A stretch of DNA of 64,000 bases from Clavaria fumosa (GCA_951802425.1 OX637802.1:1736001-1800000); one strand, 5' to 3'; positions 45,208 through 56,511 are shown, counted from the stretch's first letter. Notes: generated from the letters alone by a model not told the origin. Translations and numbers: made by a program.

Positions 45208-45242
45208 CTAGCCAAAGTAGCGTTTCTGTAATAACTTGCTCC

Positions 45243-45964
45243 ATGGGCCTAAATTGCATAGCCTTGGTCGCTGTATTTATTCGAGTGGGCCCACTCGCTG
45301 GTGGGTGCACCTCCACTCACCCGCTCCAATGGCATACCGTCTTGCACAAACATGTAAGTGTAGATTTCTTTTCCAGTATAATTGTATCCTCCTCTTCTAA
45401 TGCGAGTGTCGAGCAGATACTCCAGCGCAGGTCGCTCGAGCCGTCGACCCGCAAGAGTCGGTGGTAATATTGGGTGGGTACGCTTCGAGGGTTCATTCTG
45501 GCTGTTTCTCCCGCCTTACGCTTCGCGTTCTTAACACCCGCAGACACAGAAACATCACTCCCATCGTCGCGGGCGTCGTCTGCGGCGGCGTCTTGATCAT
45601 CTTATGGGTTGTCATCGTCACCGTGTACTTCCGCAGGCGCTACCGCCGGAGGAAGCACAGAGCCGCCGTCGCCGCAGGCTTGGCCGAGCCCAAGACGGAA
45701 GAGACACCGAAGGGAACGTACATCATTCCGCCCGACCCTGCCATCGTGGACAAGCAGTGTCTGCCAAACCAGAGTCCGCCACACGGCGATGACACTTCCT
45801 TGGAAGTTAACACGCGACCGCTGTTACGGCCCACGGATTGTATCATCGTGGAAGAATTTACGGGTATTGCGTCAAAGAATGGCGCAGGCTTGGCCTTGAG
45901 TCTTCCGGCACCCGCAAGCCGCGAGCCTTCTTCCATGCGACCGCCTCACGAGGCAAAACCCTGA
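45243..45964 (+). CDS. Small single-pass membrane protein with basic cytosolic tail
   Basis: Two exons in the best model: 45243-45460 and 45544-45964; 212 aa; the start is uncertain (another ATG at 45329 is out of frame). Ser/Asn-rich ectodomain (IIVSSSSNASVEQILQRRS), then RNITPIVAGVVCGGVLIILW as the start of a transmembrane helix, YFRRRYRRRKHRAAVAAGLA as a stop-transfer, and YIIPPDPAIV in the tail. This layout recurs in basidiomycete small membrane proteins of unknown function; no enzyme domain is present. It starts 36 bp after the Ap4A phosphorylase stop, and its stop lies 79 bp from the end of the dehydratase gene on the other strand. Confidence 0.5.
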
Positions 45965-46042
45965 TATTTTACTTCGTACAATTTGAATTTGCCGCTGCGT
46001 ACATTCATCTAATCTGCTATATACTGGCCATTCTTTCTTTGT

Positions 46043-49000
46043 TCAATCGCAATAAGCACCAACGCTCGCAGGCTTCGAATCGTCGTCGTCTTTTGTCAGA
46101 GTACTCTCCTGTGGACGGCGAAAATGTAGAAACGCTTACCGCAACATCGCGCGCGTATCTCAACAAGACGCCCCTCTTCACTTTGAGCTGTGCCTTCTCC
46201 GGCGTGGCTTTCCACTCCTCCATCCTGCGCGCCTGATCCGCCTCGTCCACGAGCCAGTCGATCGTCCTCCGCTCAGCGTCGATCACAATGCGGTCGCCGT
46301 CCCTGACGAGCGCGATCGGGCCTCCAAGGAGCGCCTCTGGGACGACGTGGCCAATGATGAAGCCGTGAGAAGCGCCCGAGAAGCGACCATCGGTGATGAA
46401 AGCGGTGGATTTGGAGAGGCCTGCACCGGCGATAGCGCCAGTGGGAGACAGCATCTGCAATGGGAATTTGAATTCGCATTTGGTGCATTCTGCGGGGAGG
46501 GGCTATGTCTGATAATGACGATTTCTATACCTCTGGCATCCCGGGGGCCCCCTTCGGCCCTTGATATCTGAAAATGAGAACCATGCCAGGAGTGATCTCC
46601 CCGGCTGCTAGGGCTGGGAAAAATGGATCCAGGCTGCAAAGCAAGCGTCACAATGCATGTAATAAAAAGTAGGAGATTGAGACCTGTCAAAGCATTTCGC
46701 AATGCCCTACCAGTTATGCACCAGATGTCAGAGAGAGCCCATGGCAAAATCCTCTAGAGGAAATTTACGCACTTCGAAACGCAGCCCTTCTTTCCCAGAG
46801 AGCTTCGCCACGGCGCTGCCAGGCGCGAGGTTTCCGCGCAGAATCATCAGATGACCGGTCGGCTTGATAGGCTCACTGATCCTCCTAACCACGCGCTGCA
46901 CCTCAAATTCGAGGTCAGGCACCAACTCCACATTCTGCGCCAGCGTTTTGCCGGTCACGGTCAGCTGTGTGCCATCGATGAGATCCGTGTGCGTGAGGAG
47001 ATACTTGAGGATCGCCGGTATGCCCCCAATTTTGTGGATGTTTTCCATGTGGTACTTCCCAGAGGGCCTGACGGAAGTGATGAAATAAGGGCGTGAGTGC
47101 CAGGGTTGGGGAGGCTCTTGACGTACTTCAAGTCTGCGAGGTAAGGAGTTCGGTCGGCGATGCGTTGGAAGTCGTCGACGGTGAGTTCCACCTCGGCCGC
47201 ACGAGCGATGGCGAGGAGGTGCAGCACCTGTCGTTGATGAACTGTGAGTATTGCCATGGAAGGCACAGCAGACCACATACGGCATTCGTTGAGCCTCCCA
47301 GCACGTTGGTCATGACAATGGCATTTAAAAATGAATTTCGGGTGAGGATGTCTCTAAAAAATGAGTATGTGCGGAACGAAGGTGGGGTGGTTTCTTCACC
47401 TTGGTTTGATGTCGAGCTCGAGGAGCCTTTTCAGATATTTTGGTGCGTTTAGACACTCTTGAAGCTTTTCTTTACAAGACGCGATTCCAGTAATAAGCAA
47501 AGAAAGAGGCGGCAGCAGAGGCCTGCTAACCAGGGTAGACTGCGGGGGTGCTCGCAGAGTAAGGAAGCGACATTCCAAGCACTTCTAGCGCGGCGCTCAT
47601 AGTGTTCGCACTGATAGCATAGATCCGTCTAAAACTCACATTCATTCGCAAACGAAGAGATCCTCACGTGTACATGCCAGCGCACGAGCCGGCGCCGGGA
47701 CAAGAATGGCGAATGACGTCGAGCCGTTCCTCATCGGTGATTTTGCCTGTGGCATACGCGCCTAATGGGCAATAATGAGTGTCCCTCCTTTGACGCGAGT
47801 GCACATGAAAGAAGCACCATAGGACTCAAATGCATCTACGACATCCAAAGGGTCCCCTTTGCGGAACCCCATGGCAGGGCAATCGACGTGACGCACACCA
47901 GGTTGGATCGTTCCGCCAAAGATGACTTCCAGCATGGCATAAAGTTGATCTCATGGGTTACAACGAGATTGGAGATATGCTCACTGATGGTGGGGCGATT
48001 GTGGCGCGCGGCTGCGATGAGACAGCCTGGCATATTCTTGTCACAGCCGGGGATGCAAATGTTGCCGTCATAATGCTGAGCCTACGCGCTTCACTTGAGG
48101 AGCGAGGGATAACGGCTTTGGCAGCTGGACTGTACCATAACAACCTGGGGGTGGGCATTGATAAGGGTCTCTAAGTATTTTATGTAATTGTGGGGATAAC
48201 TGACACATTCAATGGAATCTGCGATGATTTCCCGGCTCGGCAACCTGAGGAGTGACATTGAAAAACTGCAGTTGCGCGAAGAAGTGAACTTACGAATAAT
48301 GCATCCCTGTCCAAAGCATACGCAGTTGGTAGTGAGTGGCTGAAAAAAGTTAGACGCACCATCTGTTCCCATAGTCATACCGTCGCTGTCAGGGCCAATC
48401 AGTGCACATCCGCGGTAGAAGCAACGACGAATGCGTGCCTGACACCTATGGTGCTGAAAATAAGTCCAATCATGCCTTCGTCTTTGCATCCCTCTTTAAC
48501 ACTTCGGGCCAGATCCAGCTACCGATTTATGCAGCAAAATGCGGCAGATGAATGGGCGAGAGAAGTACCAGATGAGCGTTGCACGGATTGCCTGCGAAAC
48601 GAAAGGCATGCATGGATTAATATTTATTACGCATGGCTCACGGCGTCTACTCGCCTTCCCACCAGACTGGAGATATGCCAATCTAACCGGCAGCAAAAAT
48701 TTGAGTTGTAACTATCAACGAATTAGAAAGCGTATTCACTTGGGGTTTATTCATGTCCTCCTCCTGCATGCCCACTGCGTACACTGCATATCCTCATGTA
48801 TTCAGAAGTAATTGTGTATCGCGCACATATACTCACTGAAGGCTTGGGCACCTCCTTGAGACTGAGGTTACTGATCAGCTCAGGGAAAACCAGTGAATTC
48901 CTCCGAACATGCCTTGTCCTGAGTAAGCCGACATGATATCTTGTTTAGTGCAACGTTGCTCGTGCGCTCCGGGACCTTCTGGGATGTATGGCTAGAGCTC

Positions 49001-49102
49001 AAGCTATTGGACGTATCGGCCGCGGAAGCGGTGTCTCATACGTACATACAAACTTGGCTCATCACGGAACGGTAAGAGTAGAAAGTGCAGCGATTTGCTC
49101 AT
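46043..49102 (-). CDS. ilv3: Dihydroxy-acid dehydratase (Ilv3/IlvD-Edd family)
   Basis: Fe-S dehydratase of valine/isoleucine synthesis, normally mitochondrial. 23 exons, 606 aa: 49050-49102, 48913-49003, 48837-48861, 48740-48783, 48655-48682, 48569-48591, 48439-48518, 48360-48385, 48294-48306, 48205-48244, 48136-48144, 47985-48081, 47818-47925, 47668-47761, 47531-47610, 47400-47469, 47281-47353, 47127-47227, 46773-47067, 46684-46706, 46531-46633, 46140-46454, 46043-46072. Cluster cysteines: [16 protein letters not shown] and [15 protein letters not shown]. Also [87 protein letters not shown] and [10 protein letters not shown]. Three introns use GC donors (48438, 48654, 48912). The [16 protein letters not shown] wording may mark a paralogue rather than the main Ilv3. 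First exon tentative. Confidence 0.92.
48136..48144 (-). other. 9-nt microexon of the dehydratase gene
   Basis: GTTGTTATG on the minus strand codes Val-Val-Met and completes SIECVVMAQHYDGN, the wording conserved in dehydratases. It is flanked by CCCCAG and GTACAG and is needed for length but not for frame; skipping it would remove three residues cleanly. Confidence 0.65.
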
Positions 49103-49921
49103 TTGCTCCCTGAATTCAAAACACCGCGAAGGTCACGTGTTTATCACGTGTTCGTTCCTTAGAGGTGGTCGGCTTAGGGGGCATTTGTGTGGCATTCAAT
49201 CTAATGGAACAGAGCACAGCCGGGTCAAGAAACCGAGATGCATAGCACATTCATTCTACAATGGGAGGGGCCTCGTCTATCGACAAACGATGCCAGACAG
49301 CTTCGTGTACGAATTTGGGTCTTAGGTGGCGCAGCATGAGCATGAGCATGAGCACTTCTCATTACTGTAGAGCAGGAAGGGTGGCATTACGACGCGATAA
49401 GGTAACGTGAGCCGGCGACGTACTTTCCAGCGACCTGGCATTGACAGTTGTTGCAATGGTGGTTCACGAGCGCTTCCGTGTTCTGCAGTAGTGGAAAGGG
49501 TGAGCCGTCTCTCATTGCCCGGGGGACGTTGACAACTCACCATCTGCATCGCGATTGAGATATGTTCGTCACTCAGGAGGGTATTGGGTGTGGGTGGGTG
49601 GCTCGGGGGTCAATCAAAGGGTATTGGGTGTGGGTGGCTCGGGGTCAGTCAAAGAGTGCCAGGAAGGAGTTGTATCATTATATACTGTTGGTGTCATAAA
49701 CTCCGACGCCAAGACTGCGACTGCATGATGAATTCTTAATGGATAACGCAGATAAGCATTCCCGTAACAGGCAACGCGTAGAGTACCGAACAGCGTAACA
49801 AGGGAGGCACTTTAGCTTCGGCCACAAGAGCGGCGACCATTCCTATACGCGTCCGAGCTCCACAAAACGTCCGAGGCGACAACAGCATGGCTCACAGCGG
49901 ACTGGAAGGGGAAGTTGAGAT
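49103..49921. promoter_or_regulatory. Promoter side of the dehydratase gene; downstream of Pex5
   Basis: CACGTG at 49134-49139 and 49145-49150, 32 and 43 bp upstream of the predicted start. A GAGCAT microsatellite lies at about 49335-49352 and a tandem duplication of GTATTGGGTGTGGGTGG-type sequence at 49580-49645. No gene supported. Confidence 0.5.
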
Positions 49922-52293
49922 TCAGAAATCAAACCCTTCCTTACGGAAGAAATCAAATGCCGCATGGGCATATGAACCACACATATGTGTTAGGTCAGGG
50001 CGTTCCTGGAGGCAGAGCGAATTCGCATCATGTAATGTCCGGCTAGTGTGAAGAACACAACCCTTACCATTACCGTGAATACGCGGCGTAAGGTCATCCA
50101 AAGCTGTTCACTAGATTTTCCTCCAGAATTGGCTTCCTGCATCGCCAAAGCGCTCAGGAAGTGCTCTGCGGCCTCTTTATGGGCACCAATGTTCAAGCCT
50201 GATAAGAGAAGGTTTATCAGGGTTAACACAAAATGACAACCTGCAAGCTTACATGCAACCCCCACGTTGCAGATGGCGCGTGTATACGTAGGCCTTAGCG
50301 AAAGTGCCTCTCTGTAAGTCACAAGGGCCTCCTCAGGCCTACTCCCGTTGGACAGACAAGAGCCAAGTCTATTCCAAAGGAGGTAATCCTAGGTATGTCA
50401 TATGACAGGGGCCATCAGTAAGTTAATATGATCTGAACACGTACCTTTGGGCGCACTTTCAATGCCGTCTCGAAACAGTCCTTACTCCGATCATAGTCGC
50501 CGTTCGTGTAAAACAATGTTCCCAGCGCAAGCTGTACTTCGGGGTCTACTACCCCGTGCTGATGCTGAGAACGAGCTAAACCGATGAACAGGTCCGTCAA
50601 CCGGGCGTGTATGTCCCACAGTGTGTCCCGTGGCATAGCTTGAATCAGGTCCTCAGGCACAGGATGTGTTGGAAAACGGGCACGGAGCCATTGCAGAAGT
50701 GTGGAGTACGAAGCCCTATCAAAGTTCTCGTTGGTGTACGAGATAGCCAACGACTGATCGATAATCACACCACGCATCAGTGACAAGGCGCCAATCAAAA
50801 AACCATGAAATCGGGACGCACGAGCATTCCAGCAGCGGAGCCGGACGATTCAGCCCGCTTCACACCTTCGACGAGAGCCTGAAGACCGAGATCTCCCCGT
50901 TCGTCCATGTTTCTGGTTTCACCCAAAAGAATCCATGCTTCGTATCCTCCTTCCCCAAGGTCTCCTTTCTGAATGGCTGCTTCCAATAGCAGAGCACCTT
51001 CAGACAGTGAACCTCCGTTATCGAGGAGCTCCTTTGCATCTTTGAGAGTGGTTGAGTATTCTGAGTTGAGATATTTGTTGTTTGGGTCTGGGTGGGCCTT
51101 ATCAGGCTTGCGCAGCTTGAGGGTAAAGTTGTGACAAACCAAAAGCATAGGAACCAAGGACCGGATAACCCGCATCATCGAACTGGAGCGAATCTTCTTG
51201 GAAAGCATTAGAAGTTGTGTTCCAAGCTCGTTGCATGTCCGCTCCGTAATCATGTTCAAGCTCTTCCCGTTCCGCGGACAACAGCTGCTCCATCTGCGCC
51301 TCCCATGCTGCTATGTCTGCAGTTTCAGGAGGTTTGTTCGTGCCGAGCTCATCCCAGACACTGAAAGAAAGAGGACCATCAGCACTCCTTATTGGATGGG
51401 GTGCAAGAATATACTGACGCTTGGATGTCATTATTGCCTTGCCCTTGCTCATCTAGCTGCGTATTGTTCAGGGTATCAGTAATGTTTGTAATTTCAGCGG
51501 CAAGCGATGCAGCCGCATCAGCGAACGCTGCGTCCAAGTCTGTTTCTCTCGCCTTGCCTTTGCCAGTACTGATTACGGAAACGGAGCTGGTGCTTATTCC
51601 TTGGAGCATGGGCATGCTAGATCCATACATGCCTAGTGTTGGCATTGTACGGGGATAGAAATTTTGTGAGGGGTACAAGGTTGGCTGCTGAACTGGGTAG
51701 AACCGCGTTAGACTCTCCTCGCAAAGATAAAAAGGCCTCAAAACATACTGTCAGCGACGCGAGTCTGTTGCACAGACGGGTCATTTAACCGATGGCGAAC
51801 GTCAAACTCCGTTGCCCAATTAGACTGCGCTAACGGGCCTTCAAGCATGCGTTGCGGCTGCTGTTCCATGCGGGTCCACGCTTCACGTAAATGAATGTCT
51901 CCTGCATGCGGTTTTGCGATGCTTTGGAGCTCAAGGTGGCGGGCCGAGGTGAGAGCAAGGGGTGGTGGAGCTGTTGCCTCGAAGAATTGGCGAGCAAGAG
52001 TGAGGTCATGTTCAGACGCAGCTTGTCTGGATGTGCCAGGCAGATGTTGCAGCTTCGTCGTCGCCGAGGTCGTGAGTGATTGTAATCTAGAAATTTGTGA
52101 CTTGGATGCTTACTCTGGGTGCGGAAGGGCCTACGGTTCTCTGCTACTGCGAGTATCAGAGCTGATTGCATCGACATGAGACATGACAAACCTGCTGGAT
52201 GCTCCGATCTGAGTCGGCGTGCTTGAGGACTTGTGACAGGGGATTGGAAGGCAGTGCGCATTCCGAGCCAGACACTAGACCTTGAAGGGACAT
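49922..52293 (-). CDS. PEX5: Pex5, peroxisomal PTS1 import receptor
   Basis: Binds the SKL-type C-terminal signal through TPR repeats and docks at Pex14/Pex13. The first exons are 52192-52293, 52114-52140 (27 nt) and one starting at 52052; the last is about 49922-50010, ending FFRKEGFDF. The N-terminus has the conserved Cys (MSLQGLVSGSEC) used for recycling by mono-ubiquitination, then RTVGPSAPR and LARQFFEA. W-motifs: WATEFD, SVWDELG, WEAQMEQLL, MQRAWNTTS. TPR region: GDLGEGGYEAWILLGETRN, VQLALGTLFYTNGDYDRSKD, EALVTYREALSLRPTYTRAI and NIGAHKEAAEHFLSALAMQE, then LWMTLRRVFTVMERPDLTHM. Some middle introns are not resolved. CACGTG sites at 52375 and 52401 lie upstream. Confidence 0.93.
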
Positions 52294-52374
52294 GGAGAGG
52301 AAAGAACCGCCGGACAAAGATCTTGGGTCTTTACCCGTGCAACTTATGACCGGGTCAGTTCACAGCCGTCGAAT

Positions 52375-52406
52375 CACGTGGGCTGCATGGCTGGCGACAT
52401 CACGTG
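52375..52406. promoter_or_regulatory. Two CACGTG sites upstream of Pex5
   Basis: CACGTG at 52375-52380 and 52401-52406. The second overlaps the left target-site duplicate of the LINE, so insertion created a further copy of most of the site (ACGTG) at 52921. Confidence 0.45.
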
Positions 52407-52414
52407 TCGGCTGT

Positions 52415-52920
52415 TTTTTTTTTTTTTTTTTTTGAATCAGCATTTATATACCGCAACATGTGGCTAGGACAAAGACGCGGTTGTACGTAGAGTACGTGGA
52501 TTTTTGGAGGTAGGTGTGCGAGGTGAGGATGTAGGTAGTGTACGTATTGTAGGTATGATTGCTGTGATTTAATGTGGGTCGGGGGGTTCCGGTGAGAACG
52601 GAGTGGTGTCTGAAAGATCGAGGCCGGGTAACTCTGGGGGTGCCCTTGGTTCGGGTGGTTTCCCTGTGGAGGTGAACGCTCCTGATAGTCGTAGGAACTT
52701 GGCGATAGCGAGTAGGCCTTTGGTGCCGCTGAGTAAAATTGGCGGCGAGTGATCGCGGTGAACTGCCGTGAGGACGTGTCTGTGTTGATCGTACGTCCGG
52801 CAATTGTGGAAGATGTGGTCTCGGAATCGGGTGGGTGGGGTCGTGGGGATCGTGTCTCCGCATGAGCATTCTGGCTCGTGGGGGATTTTCATCCGTTCGT
52901 AGTACGGTTGGTTGTAACCG
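52415..52920 (-). mobile_element. 5'-truncated LINE (non-LTR retrotransposon) with poly(A)
   Basis: On the plus strand a run of about 20 T (52414-52433) is the complement of a poly(A) tail, so the element reads on the minus strand. A 13-bp duplication ACGTGTCGGCTGT flanks it (52402-52414 and 52921-52933), as produced by target-primed reverse transcription. The minus-strand reading from 52920 contains the end of a reverse-transcriptase-type ORF2 with a CCHC-like motif (PECSCGDTIPTT, HIFHNCRTYDQHRHVL), stop at 52569, then a short 3' untranslated region. All upstream coding sequence is missing. Confidence 0.82.
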
Positions 52921-53022
52921 ACGTGTCGGCTGTACAAGTTCAAAGCAACTTTTTCAAGGACTCTTGGTACACCATAAGAAAAGAATTCACGCTTCCTAGA
53001 AGCGCCCAGTGGCGGCTGAACG

Positions 53023-53047
53023 CCGTGAATTGGTAAATTAGCGGATC
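53023..53047 (-). repeat. Short dispersed repeat shared with 9.8 kb
   Basis: Exact 25-nt match to 9777-9801 on the other strand, with weaker similarity on one side. Nature unknown. Confidence 0.5.
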
Positions 53048-53167
53048 AATTCCGGCGTCGTGGTCTTGCAAATTGTGAATTCGCGCAATTGACATCATCT
53101 GTGGTACCACATCCAAGCAAACATTTGCCGCGCCATCGACATACTTCCTATCATAAATTCCCTTACT

Positions 53168-54329
53168 TCACTGCTTAAGTTTCTGCACCAATTCAGGTAC
53201 TACTTCAAACAAATCGCCCACTAGTCCAACATCCGCAACTTGAAAGATGGGTGCGTCAACGTCCTGAGAGAGGAGTTGTTCAGCGTGAACTAAGCTGCAA
53301 TGGATCAAAAAAATCCTACTTTGTTAATGGCTACGATGAGCTTTGAATCCTTCATGCCAGCAAGATGTTGGATGGCCCCTGAGATGCCAACCGCCATGTA
53401 AAGCTCCGGAGCGACGACTTTGCCGGTCTGACCCACTTGTAAGGAGTTGTCTGCGTATCCCGCGTCCACCGCGGCCCGAGACGCACCGACAGCAGCGCCA
53501 AGCGCGTCGGCTAGGGGGAACAGGGTGGCCTTGAAGGTCTCCGCGTTCCTGAGAGCGCGCCCGCCCGACACGACACGAGTGGCGACACCCAACTCGGGAC
53601 GGTCTGATTTGGCAATGAGAGTGTTCACGTGCACGGTTGGCGAATCGGGGACGGGGACCGGATCTACGGCCTGCACTTCCGTTTCGGGAGCGGGGGCGTC
53701 CTCGACGATGGCGGGCGCGAATGCCGTCGATCGAACGGTGAAGAATTTGATGCGGAGGAGCGCATCGGCGAGGACGGTGGCGATGGCATTCCCAGCGTAG
53801 ATGGGTCGTTGGAAGACCGTGCGGTTGTCAGATGGATTGTGATTTAGGGAAGTGACGTCGGATACTGCGGGCAGGTCGAGCCTTGCAGCGACACGAGGAA
53901 GGATAGACTTGGCAGATGAAGAATGGGCGGAGACGACGTGCGTAAAAGAACTGTTCTCGGAGAGGAGCTTCTCCAACAGAGGTGAGATGACTTCGGGCAA
54001 GGGTATAGAGTATTGCGGAGCAACGGAGTGCAGCAGGGATGTTAAGCCTTTCACCCTGCGACTTGTGAGCAGTATCCAAACGCCTGAGGCAACCGTACGG
54101 AGGCATACCTCTTACCCTCATCGAGCACACTTGTAGCCTGCGCCGAATCTGCGACGATAAGCCCTGTCACTTTGCCACCCAACTGCTGAGCGGCAGTGAT
54201 TGCGGAAAGCGAACTTGACTCGAGCTTGCCCTGCCTGTGTTCAAGCCATACCAAAGCGTGTGGTGGCGGGTGAGTTGTATATGCACGAATGAAGGCTCTG
54301 GGACATAAAATAGATCGCGTTCGCAACAT
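53168..54329 (-). CDS. Electron transfer flavoprotein, alpha subunit
   Basis: Three exons: 54109-54329, 53320-54055, 53168-53263; 350 aa. Mitochondrial matrix FAD protein that, with ETF beta, passes electrons from acyl-CoA and branched-chain acyl-CoA dehydrogenases to ETF-ubiquinone oxidoreductase. Mitochondrial presequence [18 protein letters not shown]. Domain [46 protein letters not shown]. Domain II binds [72 protein letters not shown] and [20 protein letters not shown], the family signature. CACGTG lies 29 bp upstream of the start (54358-54363). Confidence 0.95.
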
Positions 54330-55124
54330 CACCGCGGTAAGGGATGATGCACTTCATCACGTGATTGGCTTGATCAGAAATTGGATTAGATGAGACTGTA
54401 CAATCAATCTTCAAAAGGGATTGCTCTCACCCTACTCTGTGCTTGACATATTATATGCACCTCACTTGCCTTGGTATCCTGACACGAGCATCTTCATCCA
54501 AGCAAGGCATCAATTACTCATTTCTACATCTGTGATCATGAGCCGACTTTGATGGCCAGCATCTACATTTTCTGCAACCACACTGGCACCTCTCACAAAG
54601 CATCTCCCTCGAACTCACCATCACATGCTGCCCCCAATACCCTCGCAAACTTATCCCATGCTACTACCACTTTCATGCACCATGATTCTCTGGCTGACGG
54701 CGACTGGGTGTGAGTGAACACTGGTATCATGAGAACTTTAGCAGGGTCCATAGATCTGTACAGGAGACATTGCTGTTGCGAGCATGTGTTAGGATGCTAG
54801 CCGAACAGCACCAGAAATTGCACAGCATTATCAAGAAGATGGCCATCCATGCGCTGCTGGCCATAGTCGGAGGACGAGTGGGTGCCACGAGAGTCGCTAC
54901 CGGAGCTGCAGGAGAAGCCAGTGACTCCGCGAGTTCGAGTTCAAAGTCGTTTATCACAACGTGATAGAATTTGTGCTGGTTCCGTATTAGACTTTGTCCA
55001 AAGTAAAAGTGACGCGTCAACACCAATCCTAGAAAGGTTACAGGGTAAGAGCTACGCGTGCCGATCATGTGATAATCGCGATCCCGTGACTGAGAATCAT
55101 TGCCGAACGCAGCCGGTTACGGTA
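54330..55124. other. Intergenic between ETF alpha and Rec114-like gene
   Basis: Contains the ETF alpha promoter with CACGTG at 54358. The rest has only short open frames on both strands; no gene supported. Confidence 0.4.
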
Positions 55125-56460
55125 ATGCAGTACTCACAAGCCATGGCACTGTCGACGACTGCGACCGCAACGCACGCGCTGCTCAAGTATTCCCAGTCGA
55201 ACCCTTCGAGCGCTCCTGGGGGACCCGAAGAATGGCAGCACTACATGAACCCAGTACTGACATTGATTCTCGATACCAAGAAATCTTGGGAAGGGGAACT
55301 CGAATCTGTCCGGTTACGGGTAATCTGGACAATGAATAATACGGGTAATCCTATGGGAACAGAAGTCGTCTTTGTGCGCTCTTTTTGTCGTTGTATGCGC
55401 CGGACGGGCTCTGATTAGGACGCAGGAGGATCTGGATCTGCTCACGTTCTCAACGCTCAAGCCTCTGAAGATTCATGCCCCCCAAAGCCTTCCGCTTAAA
55501 GCAGTATATAAGGACTCTGTTGTCGGAATTCGCTATTTGTACCCTCTGGCGCCGACTTGCGACGAAACGAGCCCCGTTGGTCTGGTCTCTCGTTTGCTCT
55601 GACGTTCTGTTGAGACCTCGCTTTGCTCGTTCAATTACAAAGGTGTATAGGCGATTCCAGGTGACATTTACGACGCCGCTCGTGGCCGCCCAATTCATCG
55701 ATTCCATTCGCCATATATGTCCCTGCAAGCCAAATGTCCCTCCAGCTCCAGGTCGCACGTTCTCAATGATGCCTCCACCACCGGCCCGCGGGGCACCTCT
55801 CGAAGCAACCGTTGAGGCTACCGTACCTGGAGGGCCGTATGTTCAACGCCAGCGAGAGTCGCCTGTTCTTCTGAGCTCCTCAGTTTCGCTTCCGGAGGTG
55901 AACTCGGCAGTTTCTGCAGTAGATTCCAGTTCCTCGCCTAGGCGGCATACACCTCAGTCATCACAGTCTGTAGGCAACCAGACTTTTAGCTCTCCTTTAC
56001 ATGGACAGCTTGACAGCTCCCAGAACCAAGTGATCGTCCATTCTAGTACGATTCCCGTTTTCAATAACGAATGTGTCGCAACTACGCAAGGACTGCCCAT
56101 CGACCGGACGTGTCACCCGGACCCCACCCCTCCTAGGCCGTGGCATACGCAGTCCAGCTCATCATCGAACTCTGTCTCTGTACCCCCAGCTCCGTTTGCT
56201 GACAACATTGGCCCTCCGCCTATCGAGATTAGGAAGGACACCCTCTGCGATGGGATTGTCAAATCACTTGGTGAGAATGGACTGGGATCACTTCCGAGAG
56301 AAGAACTAGAAGAACTAGTCGCCACTGTAATACGTCAGCCAGGATTTGCGAAGCTGGTTGGTCTTACATCTCATTATAACTTCATTGACCGCGGAACCGA
56401 ATTTCGCAGCTCGAGACTCTGGATTCCATGTGGACAGTTAAGGGATATCTGGCGCGATAA
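55125..56460 (+). CDS. Rec114-like meiotic protein candidate
   Basis: Four exons: 55125-55319, 55363-55584, 55643-56356, 56410-56460; 393 aa, all junctions in frame. The N-terminal third is beta-rich like a PH fold (EEWQHYMNPVLTLILDTKKS, ALFVVVCAGRALIRTQEDLD, KAVYKDSVVGIRYLYP, RRFQVTFTTPLVAAQFIDSI followed by RHICPCK). A long Ser/Pro-rich linker follows. The C-terminus has two short helices (LPREELEELVATVIRQPGFA, LLETLDSMWTVKGYL). This layout is that of Rec114/Rec7, which promotes Spo11 double-strand breaks in meiosis; Rec114 proteins diverge fast, so the call is structural and tentative. An alternative ATG lies at 55143. The 3' flank is interrupted 52 bp after the stop by the composite repeat. 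Confidence 0.5.
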
Positions 56461-56511
56461 ATGGCTGATTTTGTACACAGCGGTAGATCGCTTCTATGAA
56501 GGACCAAACTG

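Noticed and set aside
52569..52943. 124-codon minus-strand frame as a host gene
   Set aside because: Its first residues come from the target-site duplicate and flank; the rest is the tail of a LINE reverse-transcriptase protein.
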